NCBI RefSeq assembly: GCF_002220865.2
Contig: NZ_NHRJ02000007.1
Coordinates: 62,001 to 126,000 of the forward strand
Direction: 5' to 3'
DNA from: Paenibacillus xerothermodurans
GTDB lineage: Bacteria; Bacillota; Bacilli; Paenibacillales; NBRC-103111
DNA: 64,000 bases
Position 1 is the stretch's first letter. Each line of letters starts with the position of its first letter. This document shows, piece after piece, positions 40,820 through 49,424 of the stretch. The translations under genes were made by a program, and so were the position numbers. The notes under the pieces are model-generated. The model did no database searches. It worked only from the letters and a program-made list of their open reading frames with translations, and was not told the DNA's origin.

Positions 40820-41890
40820 CTACGGCACCAATGAACCCGCATATTTGTGCTGCAGCGCGCGTATCTCGTCGATATACTGCCTGCCTACGACCGACTCGTA
40901 CTCTCTATAGAGCGGTTCCCAAGCCTGCATCCACTCCGCCCTCTGCGCGTCGGTTAACGTATGGATCTCGAGGTCGGGAATCTGTCGAATTTCTTCCAGC
41001 TGCCGGTCATTCAGACGAATCGCATTCACGTTCGCCCACTGCGTGGTCTCTTTCATCGCATCGCGGATTTGCGCCTGAATGTCCGTAGGCAGCTTGTTCC
41101 AAAATGTTCGATTCATCAGCACCGCATACCCAAGGTAACCGTGGTTGCTAATGGTCAAATACTTTTGTACCTGAAAAAACTTCTTGGAGTATATGTTCGA
41201 GATCGAGTTTTCCTCACCGTCAAGCATTCCGCTCTCTAACCCGCGGTACACCTGATTAAACGGCATCTGCGTCGTCTGCGCGCCGAACATCTGAAACGCC
41301 CTTTCCAGCAAGTCGCTGCGCATCGTCCGTATATGCTGTCCGCGCAAATCGGACGGACGGAGAATGGGCCGCCCGCTGTTGGTCATTTGTTTAAATCCGT
41401 TGCCCCAATAAGCTAATCCGACCATGTCCTCCTGCTGCAGCTGGTTGAACAGCATCCTGCCCAGCTTGCCGTCAAACGCCTCCCGCACCGCCTCGTGGCT
41501 GAGAAATGCAAAAGGTAAATCCAGCACCATCCAGGCAGGCTGGAGCTTGGACAGGTTGGGGAAGGATGGAGCTATCATTTGCACATTCCCCTGCTTCAGC
41601 ACTTCAATCTCATCAGGCTCCGAGTAGAGCACGCCGTTCGGATACACCTCGACTTTCACGCGCCCCTGCGTCCTCTCGTCGACCAGCCGGGCGAACTGCT
41701 GCGCGGCCAGCCCTTTTGGAGTATTTTCCGCAACTACATGGCTGAACTTGATGACAATTTGCTGATCGAACCCCTCTTGCTCGTCATCATATACCGTGGG
41801 AGCCTGCGACAGCACCGGATAAAATCCGATCACGGCTGCAGCAGTCAAGCCCAACACGACAATGACGGCTATGCCCAGAAATGATTTCAC
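40820..41890 (-). CDS. dctB: C4-dicarboxylate-binding protein, DctP family
   Basis: A 356-residue extracytoplasmic solute-binding protein of the TRAP (DctP) family, with one N-terminal hydrophobic anchor/signal (FLGIAVIVVLGLTAAAV). Family hallmarks are IVIKFSHVVAENTPKGLAAQ, EVYPNGVLYSEPDEIEVLKQ, and the substrate arginine region DLRGQHIRTMRSDL with GLESGMLDGEENSISNIY. No TRAP membrane subunits exist nearby. Instead a sensor kinase, regulator and symporter of the dct type follow 2 kb away. In B. subtilis DctB (YdbE), a protein of this family, works as a co-sensor for DctS, so that role is inferred. GTG at 41890 is preferred; the frame is open to 41959. Confidence 0.85.
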   Translation of the reverse strand: MKSFLGIAVIVVLGLTAAAVIGFYPVLSQAPTVYDDEQEGFDQQIVIKFSHVVAENTPKGLAAQQFARLVDERTQGRVKVEVYPNGVLYSEPDEIEVLKQGNVQMIAPSFPNLSKLQPAWMVLDLPFAFLSHEAVREAFDGKLGRMLFNQLQQEDMVGLAYWGNGFKQMTNSGRPILRPSDLRGQHIRTMRSDLLERAFQMFGAQTTQMPFNQVYRGLESGMLDGEENSISNIYSKKFFQVQKYLTISNHGYLGYAVLMNRTFWNKLPTDIQAQIRDAMKETTQWANVNAIRLNDRQLEEIRQIPDLEIHTLTDAQRAEWMQAWEPLYREYESVVGRQYIDEIRALQHKYAGSLVP

Positions 41891-41961
41891 GGGTGCACAC
41901 GCCTGCCTTTCCGCTGAACTTGATAGAGTTGATCGCATCTTAGGGATTGCCGCATGCAACG

Positions 41962-42864
41962 CTAATGGATGTCCTTCTTCTTAAACCGTCCGCCCTTCAC
42001 GTCGTGGATATTGCCTACCGCCAAAAACGCCGTGGCATCGAGCTCCTCTACAATCGATTTCAGTTTCGCTTCCTCCAAGCGGGTAATCACGCAAAATATA
42101 ACACGCTTCTCTCCCCCGGTAAAGCCGCCCTCGCCGTTCAAATATGTCACGCCGCGTCCCAAGCGGTCCAGTATTGCCTCACCGATTTCACGGTACTCAT
42201 CGCTGATAATCCACACCGATTTGGACTCATCAAAGCCCTCAATGGTCACGTCTATCATTTTAAAAGCAATATAATAAGCTATCAACGAGTACATTGCATG
42301 GTCCCAACCGAAAACAAATCCGGCGCTCGCGAGAATGAACAAATTAATAAACATGACGATTTCGCCGACGGAAAAAGGTGACTTTTTGTTCACCAGAATG
42401 GCAACGATTTCAGTGCCGTCGAGCGATCCCCCAAAGCGGATCACTATACCAACCCCTATGCCCAGGATAATCCCGCCGAACACAGCTGCGAGCAGCGGGT
42501 CAATGGTCAGCGGCTTGACCGGATGCAGGAGTGTGGTGCCGATGGACATGATAACCACTGCGAACAGTGTAGATAGTGCGAATGTTTTACCGATCTGTTT
42601 ATACCCGAGAAATAAAAACGGCAGATTTAAAATAAACAGAAACACGCCCAGCGGCACATCACTCAAATGAGATGCAATAATAGAGATTCCTACGACACCG
42701 CCGTCTATGATCGAGTTGGGTACCAGAAAAATCTCCAGACCTACCGACACAAAGCACGCGCCCAGAAAAAGAAACAATAATCTTCTCATGAGCTGAAATC
42801 CGGTCATGCTGTGATGCCGCGGAGCCACCGGAACTGCTTCATTTCGGATGACTTTTTCCTCCAT
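41962..42864 (-). CDS. YitT family membrane protein (DUF161/DUF2179)
   Basis: A 300-residue protein with five or six transmembrane helices (DUF161 repeats; GLEIFLVPNSIIDGGVVGIS, FGGIILGIGVGIVIRFGGSL). A C-terminal cytoplasmic DUF2179 domain follows (about 215-295, VIFCVITRLEEAKLKSIVEE). Function of the family is unknown. GGGGGAG precedes the ATG. It overlaps the upstream small gene by 26 nt and lies 71 bp before the binding-protein gene, so the three may form one transcript. Confidence 0.92.
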   Translation of the reverse strand: MEEKVIRNEAVPVAPRHHSMTGFQLMRRLLFLFLGACFVSVGLEIFLVPNSIIDGGVVGISIIASHLSDVPLGVFLFILNLPFLFLGYKQIGKTFALSTLFAVVIMSIGTTLLHPVKPLTIDPLLAAVFGGIILGIGVGIVIRFGGSLDGTEIVAILVNKKSPFSVGEIVMFINLFILASAGFVFGWDHAMYSLIAYYIAFKMIDVTIEGFDESKSVWIISDEYREIGEAILDRLGRGVTYLNGEGGFTGGEKRVIFCVITRLEEAKLKSIVEELDATAFLAVGNIHDVKGGRFKKKDIH

Positions 42865-43075
42865 TCGATTCTCCCCCTTCTTCTTTCGCTTTGTCGAAAC
42901 CGAACTCGGCGGCTATTTCGCAAATAATGAGATCCGTGGCGGATAATTGCCCCCGGATAAACTCACGTGAAGGTTCAAGCTCGCTCATTTCCAACTGGCC
43001 TTTGAGCGCCTGCCTGCGAACCTCCAGACGTTCCAGGTAGTGCTCAACTCTCGATTTACGGTATGTTTCCGCCAT
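42839..43075 (-). CDS. Small helical protein, 78 residues
   Basis: An unrecognised 78-residue protein with a strong helical, coiled-coil-like centre: HYLERLEVRRQALKGQLEMS. GGAGG lies upstream of the ATG at 43075. Its 3' end overlaps the YitT start by 26 nt and even contains that gene's ribosome site, so translation is probably coupled. Confidence 0.7.
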   Translation of the reverse strand: MAETYRKSRVEHYLERLEVRRQALKGQLEMSELEPSREFIRGQLSATDLIICEIAAEFGFDKAKEEGGESNGGKSHPK

Positions 43076-43217
43076 GCCCGATTCCTCCAATTATGCATAT
43101 GGTTTTATATTAATTGTATGCAATTGTATACATATATGCAACTTGTGTGTGACATAAATGTTTTCCAATCGCGAGGGCAAAATACAGTTATTACTGTTCC
43201 ACGGAGGTGTAGCGGGC

Positions 43218-43841
43218 ATGAAAGGGCTGTTCTCTTTCTTATTCTGTTTTCTATTGTTTATCTCGTGCGCCGGGTGCGGCGACGACCAATTGCATCAACA
43301 TCAGGACGGCGGTCAGAACGGAAACAGCCCGCGGCAAGGCGACAATAAGCAGAACAGCGGCCAGCAGCAGCAGGGCCAAGGCGAACAGCAAGGGCAAGGC
43401 GCGGAGCGAGCCGAAAGTCGGCCCCCGGATCCGGAGCTGAGCGACCAGCTGCAGCAATATAAGCGCATGCGCCAATTACAATATGATGAGGCGCAACGGC
43501 AGCTTACGGTCGAGCGGGAGGAGCTGCGCATGCTGATCGAATCACAGGGCGGTGCCACGCAGCCGCCAAGTGATCGGCAAGGCGGCGGCCAGGACGGCGA
43601 TGGCGGCGGGCAAGAAGACGAGAAGTCCGGCGCGTCCGGCGCGCAAGGCAGCGAGAAGGACGGCTCGACCGGCGGGCAAGGCAGCGAGAAGGACGGCTCG
43701 TCCGAAAGTGGTAGCGCCGGCAAGCGGGAAAGTGGAGGTGGAGAGCAGAGGAAAAAAGAAGAAAAAACGCGCGGCGGCGGCACCGGCGGCGGCGGCCATG
43801 GCGGCAGCGAAGGCGGCGGCGGTGGCGGCCGCGGGGCGTAG
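43218..43841 (+). CDS. Low-complexity Gly/Gln/Ser-rich lipoprotein
   Basis: A 207-residue exported protein. The signal peptide MKGLFSFLFCFLLFIS leads to SCAGC, giving lipidation at one of the two cysteines. The rest is polar and disordered: a Gln/Gly stretch, a short charged helical part (LQQYKRMRQLQYDEAQRQLT), then Gly/Ser/Glu/Lys repeats with two copies of QGSEKDGS and a poly-Gly tail. GGAGGT precedes the ATG by 9 nt. It ends at a terminator before dctS. Possible roles, such as a wall spacer or spore surface component, are guesses. Confidence 0.7.
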   Translation: MKGLFSFLFCFLLFISCAGCGDDQLHQHQDGGQNGNSPRQGDNKQNSGQQQQGQGEQQGQGAERAESRPPDPELSDQLQQYKRMRQLQYDEAQRQLTVEREELRMLIESQGGATQPPSDRQGGGQDGDGGGQEDEKSGASGAQGSEKDGSTGGQGSEKDGSSESGSAGKRESGGGEQRKKEEKTRGGGTGGGGHGGSEGGGGGGRGA

Positions 43842-43891
43842 ACATTGCTTGGCTCGCTGTAATCATGGACTGAGGGTCCACACAAACTTTA

Positions 43892-43937
43892 TCACCCCGC
43901 TATTTGCGCAGGTCCTGGCAAAAGCGGGGTTTGTTGT
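43892..43937 (+). terminator. Terminator after the Gly-rich lipoprotein gene
   Basis: ACCCCGCT and AGCGGGGT form the outer stem around an imperfect inner part, followed by TTTGTTGTTT. Confidence 0.75.
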
Positions 43938-43945
43938 TTACACTC

Positions 43946-43974
43946 TTAACTATCCGTCCCTCCTATTGTAAGAT
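43946..43974 (+). promoter_or_regulatory. Possible dctSR promoter
   Basis: TTAACT, 17 bp, TAAGAT, located 35 bp before the dctS start codon. Both boxes match consensus at four to five positions. Confidence 0.5.
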
Positions 43975-44008
43975 GGTAGTGACACGTCACGGAGGGGGCC
44001 TTGGCCGT

Positions 44009-45631
44009 ATGCTGCAGCGTCTGAAAATCAACTGGAAAATAGCCATACTTTCCTTCGGCATCGTCGTCTTCTCCCTGCTGATCGGCGGGACGATACTCGT
44101 CGGCTCCATTATAAGCCTCAGAGAAGAGGAGCTCGGCCGGCGCCTGCTTGTCACTGCGCGGACAGTAGCGCAGCTGCCCGAGGTGGCGAACGCCATCGCC
44201 GACGAGCGTCACCGCCCCGCGGTGCAGCCCGCCGCAGAGCGCATCCGCATCATCAACGACGTGACCTATGTCGTTGTGATGGATATGAACCGGGTGAGGC
44301 TGTCCCACCCGGTTGAAGGGATGATCGGCACCGCTTCGCAAGGTGCCGATGAAGGATCCGCCTTTGCCGAGCACACGTACGTGTCCAAGGCGAAGGGAGA
44401 GCTCGGCACGGCGCTGCGCGCATTCGTGCCGGTGATGAACGCCGATCATGTGCAGATCGGCGTCGTCATGGTCGGCCACCTGCTCCCGACCGGCAGCGAG
44501 GTGCTGCTAGATTTAAGCGGCAAAGCTTATGTCATTCTGCTTCTGTCGCTATTGTTCGGCATCTGGGGCTCATGGAAGCTCGCACAGCACATCAAGCAGC
44601 AGATGTTCGCACTTGAGCCTCACCAGATCGCCCGTCTGCTCGTTGAGCGCACCGCGACGTTTCATGCGATGCACGAAGGCGTCATCGCCATCGACAAAAA
44701 TGAGCGCATCACCATTTTCAACGACAAGGCCAAACAAATGCTGAGCATCGCAGGCGAAGTGATCGGCAGGCCGATTCGCGAGGTCATACCCGACACGCGG
44801 CTGCCTGAGATTTTGGATTTCAATCATCCGATCTACAATCAAGAATTGTACGTGAGCTCCGCTCACATCATGAGTAACCGGGTGCCAATCAAGGTTCACG
44901 GTCAAACTGTCGGCGCCGTAGCGATTTTCCAGGACCGCACGGAGGTCACGCGAATGGCTGAAGAACTCACCGGCGTAAAAGCATTCGTTGACGCGCTGCG
45001 GGTACAGAATCACGAATATATGAACAAGCTTCACACGATCGGCGGACTCATCCAGCTTGGCAGCAAGGAGAGAGCACTGGAGTACTTATTTGAAATCACA
45101 GAGCAAAAAGAAGAGCTGACCCGGTTTCTCAGCGGGCGGATTAAGAATGACAGCCTGACGGGGCTTCTGCTCGGAAAAATAAGCCGCGGCGCGGAACTCG
45201 GTATCACCGTGACCATCGACCGGCAAAGCCGTCTCGAGCGGTTTCCGGGGCGGCTCGATCATCACGATTTTGTCGTTTTGGTGGGCAATTTGATTGAAAA
45301 CGCCTTCGATGCGTTGCATGCCAACCAGGAACAAATGGATAAGCAGATTTTTATCAGTATTGAGCAGGATGACGAGGTGCTCTCCATCCTCGTGGAGGAC
45401 AACGGCTGCGGTATGGCTGCGGAAACGCGTGAGCGCATTTTCGAAAAAGGATTCACCACCAAGGCGGCCGACGGCCGCGGCATCGGTCTGTTCCTCATCG
45501 CCGACATTGTGCAGAAGGGTTCTGGCACCATAAGCATAGATTCCGCGCCTGGCGAGGGAACGGCATTTTTGATCTCTTTTCCGTTCACCGGTCCCGCACA
45601 GGAGACCTCACAGTTAACGGATTTAGCGTGA
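44009..45631 (+). CDS. dctS: Sensor histidine kinase, DcuS/CitA family
   Basis: A 540-residue membrane kinase. Helix 1 (about 13-35) leads to an extracytoplasmic sCache/PAS sensor domain (about 40-170, VTYVVVMDMNRVRLSHPVEG), then helix 2, a cytoplasmic PAS (about 215-320), and the kinase. The phospho-histidine box is RVQNHEYMNKLHTIGGLIQL. ATP-binding N and G boxes are LIENAFDALHAN, VEDNGCGM and GRGIGLFL. This is the citrate/C4-dicarboxylate sensor class. ATG at 44009 follows GGAGGGGG. dctR follows 39 bp later and a dicarboxylate symporter gene after that. Confidence 0.94.
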   Translation: MLQRLKINWKIAILSFGIVVFSLLIGGTILVGSIISLREEELGRRLLVTARTVAQLPEVANAIADERHRPAVQPAAERIRIINDVTYVVVMDMNRVRLSHPVEGMIGTASQGADEGSAFAEHTYVSKAKGELGTALRAFVPVMNADHVQIGVVMVGHLLPTGSEVLLDLSGKAYVILLLSLLFGIWGSWKLAQHIKQQMFALEPHQIARLLVERTATFHAMHEGVIAIDKNERITIFNDKAKQMLSIAGEVIGRPIREVIPDTRLPEILDFNHPIYNQELYVSSAHIMSNRVPIKVHGQTVGAVAIFQDRTEVTRMAEELTGVKAFVDALRVQNHEYMNKLHTIGGLIQLGSKERALEYLFEITEQKEELTRFLSGRIKNDSLTGLLLGKISRGAELGITVTIDRQSRLERFPGRLDHHDFVVLVGNLIENAFDALHANQEQMDKQIFISIEQDDEVLSILVEDNGCGMAAETRERIFEKGFTTKAADGRGIGLFLIADIVQKGSGTISIDSAPGEGTAFLISFPFTGPAQETSQLTDLA

Positions 45632-45670
45632 AGCTGAAAATAAGTGTTGCTGCAAGGAGGTACATCATGA

Positions 45671-46396
45671 ATGTATGACCGCACGATTAGAGTACTGCTA
45701 ATTGAAGACGATCCTATGGTTCAGGAGGTCAACCGGCAGTTTGTTGAAAGAGTGAAAGCTTTTAAAGTGGTTGGCGTAGCCGGCTCAGGGGTGGAAGGCA
45801 TGCGGCTGCTGCGTGAATTACAGCCCGATTTGGTCATTCTCGACATATTTATGCCGCTGCAGGATGGCATTGAAACATTGACCCAGATCCGGCGGGAGCA
45901 GCTGTCCGTGGATGTGATGGTTATCTCCGCCGCCAAAGACCAACACACCATTCAGCGTATGCTGCAAAACGGAGCCATCGACTACATCATGAAGCCGTTC
46001 AAGTTCGAACGTGTGAAACAAGCACTCGACCACTATCGCAATATGAAGGAAATGCTAGAGAATAATAGCGCACTGTCACAACATGATTTGGATCGGCTGC
46101 TATTCGGCTCGGCCAGTCAGGCGGAGTCGACCGGGCCCGGTCCACAGGACGTTGGCGCTATCGCAGTACAGCTTCCGAAAGGGCTGCAGATGGTGACTAT
46201 GAAGCAGATCACCGCGTTTCTCGCACATACACGTGCGCCGCTGTCTGCCGAAGAGGTGGCCGAGGGCGTGGGTATCGCCCGTGTCACAGCCCGGCGTTAT
46301 CTTGAATTCTTGGAAAAATCGGGCCGGGTGCGCATCGATCTCCAATACGGAGTCGGGCGCCCTGTGCACAAATATGTTTTGGCGTACGAATCGTGA
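45671..46396 (+). CDS. dctR: Response regulator, DctR/CitB type
   Basis: A 241-residue regulator. The receiver domain (1-125) has the acidic pocket IEDDP, phosphoacceptor D58 (VILDIFMP) and K108 (IMKPF). The C-terminal helix-turn-helix (about 175-240) is of the CitB/DpiA kind: LSAEEVAEGVGIARVTARRY. AGGAGG precedes the ATG by 10 nt; a nearer ATG upstream would run into a stop after two codons. It is paired with dctS and should activate the symporter gene 400 bp downstream. Confidence 0.94.
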   Translation: MYDRTIRVLLIEDDPMVQEVNRQFVERVKAFKVVGVAGSGVEGMRLLRELQPDLVILDIFMPLQDGIETLTQIRREQLSVDVMVISAAKDQHTIQRMLQNGAIDYIMKPFKFERVKQALDHYRNMKEMLENNSALSQHDLDRLLFGSASQAESTGPGPQDVGAIAVQLPKGLQMVTMKQITAFLAHTRAPLSAEEVAEGVGIARVTARRYLEFLEKSGRVRIDLQYGVGRPVHKYVLAYES

Positions 46397-46796
46397 ATTG
46401 TTCACATTTATCGGAGTCTATCCAAATCACAGCCATTCTCAGCATTGGTATACCTGCGGAGTATGGTTTTTTTATGCGGAAACACGTCATGAACAAAAAG
46501 ACCAAAAGCACCAATATGATCAAATGATTCACATTTATTTTTGAAAGCGATAACATTGAATCCACAAAGTCAACATAGGGAATGAACTCATTCACAGCCT
46601 TCCTTGGCTGGGCAAGCTGCGGTTTTCCAATAAATTGGAATAACATTTTGTAATCTACGGCCAGATACGTTCACCTGGGCAAAAGAAACCGCTTCCTTCG
46701 CCGGCAGGTGCTTAGAAATGCTGTGCCGCACCCGTTGACATATCTATCATCGCAGGTGGCTACTTCATCCTATTTTCACAGAAACGAGGTCTTTTT
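46397..46796. other. Regulatory gap before the symporter gene
   Basis: 400 bp without a recognised gene. It holds two ATTCACATTTA-like words (about 46398 and 46526) and the 16-bp palindrome at 46625-46640. A TTGACA lies at 46735-46740 but no good -10 follows it. Confidence 0.5.
46625..46640. promoter_or_regulatory. Perfect 16-bp palindrome, candidate DctR operator
   Basis: TTCCAATAAATTGGAA, arms of 7 bp around AA, located about 155 bp upstream of the symporter start. Position between a regulator and its expected target suggests an operator; this is inference. Confidence 0.4.
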
Positions 46797-48119
46797 ATGC
46801 GAATCAATTTCAAAAACCTGACCGTTCAAGTGCTCTTCGCTATCGTGCTCGGTATCGCCATCGGGCAATTTTTCCCGGCGGTCGGTGTTCAGTTGAAGGT
46901 GCTCGGCGATATTTTCGTCAAGCTCATCAAGATGGTTATCGCTCCGATAGTGTTTTTCACGATTGTTATCGGCTTCGCCAACATGGGTGACATGAAAAAG
47001 GTCGGCCGCATCGGCGGCAAAGCGCTGCTCTACTTCGAAATCATTACGACCTTCGCCATGGCGATCGGTATCGGCGTAATGTACTTGGTGAGCCCAGGTA
47101 CGGGCATGGACACGAGCAAAGTGGGCGCTAACGCGGCAGAAGTGGAAAAGTTCACGCAGCAGGCTGCGGAAACACCTCACGGGTTTGTCGATTTCCTGGT
47201 TAGCATTATCCCGGATAGCGTTGTCGGCGCACTGGCCAAAGGGGAAATGCTCCCTGTGCTTTTCTTCTCCGTCCTGTTCGGTCTGGCCATGGCTGGACTC
47301 GGGGAAAAAGCAAGGCCGGTTACCAGCTTTTTTGAGCAAATGAATGAGATTTTCTTTAGACTCGTCGCACTGATTATGCGCTTCTCCCCGTTCGCGGCAG
47401 GCGGCGCGATGGCTTACACGATTGGGAAGTTCGGCCTTGGCTCTCTGACTTCTCTTGGTAAAATGATGGGTTCCGTGTATATCACGATGTTCCTGTTCGT
47501 CGTTATCATTTTAGGGTCTGTCGCCAGATTTTATGGGTTCAGCCTATTCAATCTTCTTAGATTCATCAAAGATGAACTGCTGCTGGTGCTCGGTACTTCT
47601 TCTTCCGAATCCGCTTTGCCCCGATTGATGGATCGGCTGGAGAAATACGGGTGCTCCAAATCGGTTGTCGGACTTGTTGTTCCGACAGGATATTCGTTTA
47701 ATCTGGACGGAACGTCAATTTACCTGTCCATGGCGGCACTGTTCATCGCGCAGGCGTATGGCATTGAATTGACTATATTGCAAGTGCTCACCCTGCTTGG
47801 TGTGCTGATGCTCACCTCGAAAGGCGCCGCAGGTGTGACCGGCTCTGGTTTTATCACATTGGCTGCGACATTGTCCGCAATTCCGGGCAACGTTATTCCG
47901 ATGGAAGGTATGGCCCTGCTGCTCGGCGTTGACCGCTTCATGTCTGAAGCGCGCGCGATAACTAACATTATCGGCAACAGCGTGGCGACGGTGGTAATCG
48001 CAAAGAGCGAAAATCAGTTCCGCGTAGAACAAGAGCCGGCGTCGACCGACGCTTCCGCGCCAACCGACGATTCTGTGTATGTAAGTGATCAGCAGCTGCT
48101 TGGCACGTCCAAAGGGTGA
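46797..48119 (+). CDS. dctP: C4-dicarboxylate/cation symporter
   Basis: A 440-residue transporter of the DAACS family (DctA/GltP). Reentrant-loop and substrate motifs are present: LVLGTSSSESALPRLMDRL, VVPTGYSFNLDGTSIYLSM, TSKGAAGVTGSGFITLAATL and LLGVDRFMSEARAITNIIGN. Eight membrane helices are expected. The set dctS-dctR-symporter with a DctB-like protein matches the B. subtilis ydbEFGH locus, where the carrier takes up succinate, fumarate and malate. The ribosome site is weak (GAGGTC). The C-terminal 40 residues are polar and rich in Ser, Thr and Asp. Confidence 0.95.
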   Translation: MRINFKNLTVQVLFAIVLGIAIGQFFPAVGVQLKVLGDIFVKLIKMVIAPIVFFTIVIGFANMGDMKKVGRIGGKALLYFEIITTFAMAIGIGVMYLVSPGTGMDTSKVGANAAEVEKFTQQAAETPHGFVDFLVSIIPDSVVGALAKGEMLPVLFFSVLFGLAMAGLGEKARPVTSFFEQMNEIFFRLVALIMRFSPFAAGGAMAYTIGKFGLGSLTSLGKMMGSVYITMFLFVVIILGSVARFYGFSLFNLLRFIKDELLLVLGTSSSESALPRLMDRLEKYGCSKSVVGLVVPTGYSFNLDGTSIYLSMAALFIAQAYGIELTILQVLTLLGVLMLTSKGAAGVTGSGFITLAATLSAIPGNVIPMEGMALLLGVDRFMSEARAITNIIGNSVATVVIAKSENQFRVEQEPASTDASAPTDDSVYVSDQQLLGTSKG

Positions 48120-48677
48120 GCGGGCCAGAGGGCCACGGGGCCACAGTGCCACGGGGCCGCGAAGGGCATCCGGGAGATAAAAAAATGACGAGACACTATG
48201 AAGGTCCCACCCTACTTCCACAAAATCGTCTGGCATCGCACCGTGTGGTTGCTCCGACAACGCGTGCGGCCTCTGCGGTGGCGCGCGAACCAGCCATCCA
48301 TTCTTCCCTACGAAGAATGGATGGCTTTTTAGTTTGTCTATGCGGTTGTCTGCAGTCAGAACGAAGCGTCAGCGGGGGAAACAGTTTCGTGTTGTCTCTT
48401 TCCCAACGTGGACCATGAGTGGCTGCCATTCGAGGCACCAGTCAAGTGCCGGGGATTCGGGCAAGTATGGCCTGCTGGGATAATCATCGACTTTGCTGCC
48501 GGACCGCCATAGGATTGGGATGGTGTGAGCGCTTGCTGAGCGTTTAAGCTGCGCTTGACACTTGAGTTCTACGCGAGGAGAATCCAGCTTCTGCCGTGCT
48601 CTCCGGCGCGGTCGACTGGAAAAGTCCCTCTTTTTCCGCTAGTCTAAGAGAAACAGAGATACCAAGGGGGAACGACA
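48120..48677. other. Gene-free stretch between dctP and ecsA
   Basis: About 560 bp. It holds a GGCCACGGGGCCAC-type short repeat right after the stop (48120-48165), one strong terminator, and a TTGACA at 48555-48560 without a convincing -10. Open frames here lack ribosome sites. Confidence 0.5.
48292..48331 (+). terminator. Strong terminator downstream of dctP
   Basis: AGCCATCCATTCTTC and GAAGAATGGATGGCT form a perfect 15-bp stem with a 5-nt loop, followed by TTTTT. Confidence 0.92.
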
Positions 48678-49424
48678 GTGAAGCCTATTCTCGAAGTAAA
48701 CGGCGTCACCGGGGGATACAGCCGACTTCAGCCTGTGCTGCATAATTTGACATTTCATGTGCAGCCCGGCGAAATGGTCGGACTGATCGGATTAAACGGC
48801 GCCGGCAAGAGCACGACGATCAAACACATTCTTGGTTTGATGCAGCCCCACGCAGGCGAAATACGTTTGAAAGGGCGGACGCTCGAGGATTCACGTGAGT
48901 CATACCGACAGACGCTTGCTTTTGTGCCTGAGAGTCCGCTATTGTACGAGGAACTCACGGTGCGCGAGCACATGGAGATGACCGCTATGGCATACGGCTT
49001 GGAGCGCAGCGTTTTTGAACAGCGAGCGGAGCCGCTGCTGAAGCAGTTTCAGATGGACAAGCTGACCGAGCGACTCTCGTCCCATTTGTCCAAGGGTATG
49101 CGGCAAAAGGTCATGATTTTGTGCGCTTTTCTCGTCCAGCCCGAATTATATATCATTGATGAACCCTTTCTCGGGCTAGACCCGCTCAGTATGCGTTCGC
49201 TGTTGGAATTAATGGTGAGTGTAAAGCAAAGCGGCGCTTCGATCCTCATTAGCTCTCACATTCTGGCAACCATCGAGCGCTACTGCGACCGCTTCCTGGT
49301 GCTGCACCAAGGCAAACTTATCGCGTCCGGGGATGTGGCGGCGCTGCAGAAGACTGCCGGCATGCCCTCCGCGCCGTTGGACGAAGTGTTCTGTGATCTG
49401 GTGACAAGGGGCGATCTACATTGA
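48678..49424 (+). CDS. ecsA: ABC transporter ATPase, EcsA type
   Basis: A 248-residue ATP-binding protein with Walker A IGLNGAGKSTTIKH, signature LSKGMRQKVM, Walker B LYIIDEPFLGLDP and H-loop ILISSHI. Sequence and partner match EcsA of bacilli, whose transporter affects secretion, competence and intramembrane protease activity through an unknown substrate. GTG start follows GGGGGAAC. Its stop overlaps the start region of the permease gene. Confidence 0.92.
   Translation: MKPILEVNGVTGGYSRLQPVLHNLTFHVQPGEMVGLIGLNGAGKSTTIKHILGLMQPHAGEIRLKGRTLEDSRESYRQTLAFVPESPLLYEELTVREHMEMTAMAYGLERSVFEQRAEPLLKQFQMDKLTERLSSHLSKGMRQKVMILCAFLVQPELYIIDEPFLGLDPLSMRSLLELMVSVKQSGASILISSHILATIERYCDRFLVLHQGKLIASGDVAALQKTAGMPSAPLDEVFCDLVTRGDLH

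Noticed and set aside
46284-46646. A 120-codon leftward frame beginning MLFQFIGKPQLAQP between dctR and the symporter, considered as a transposase remnant.
   Set aside because: It runs into antisense of dctR and has no motif I can tie to a transposase; the palindrome at its start is better read as a DNA site.
48116-48418. A 100-codon rightward frame after dctP.
   Set aside because: It includes the strong terminator hairpin at 48292-48331 and has no ribosome site.
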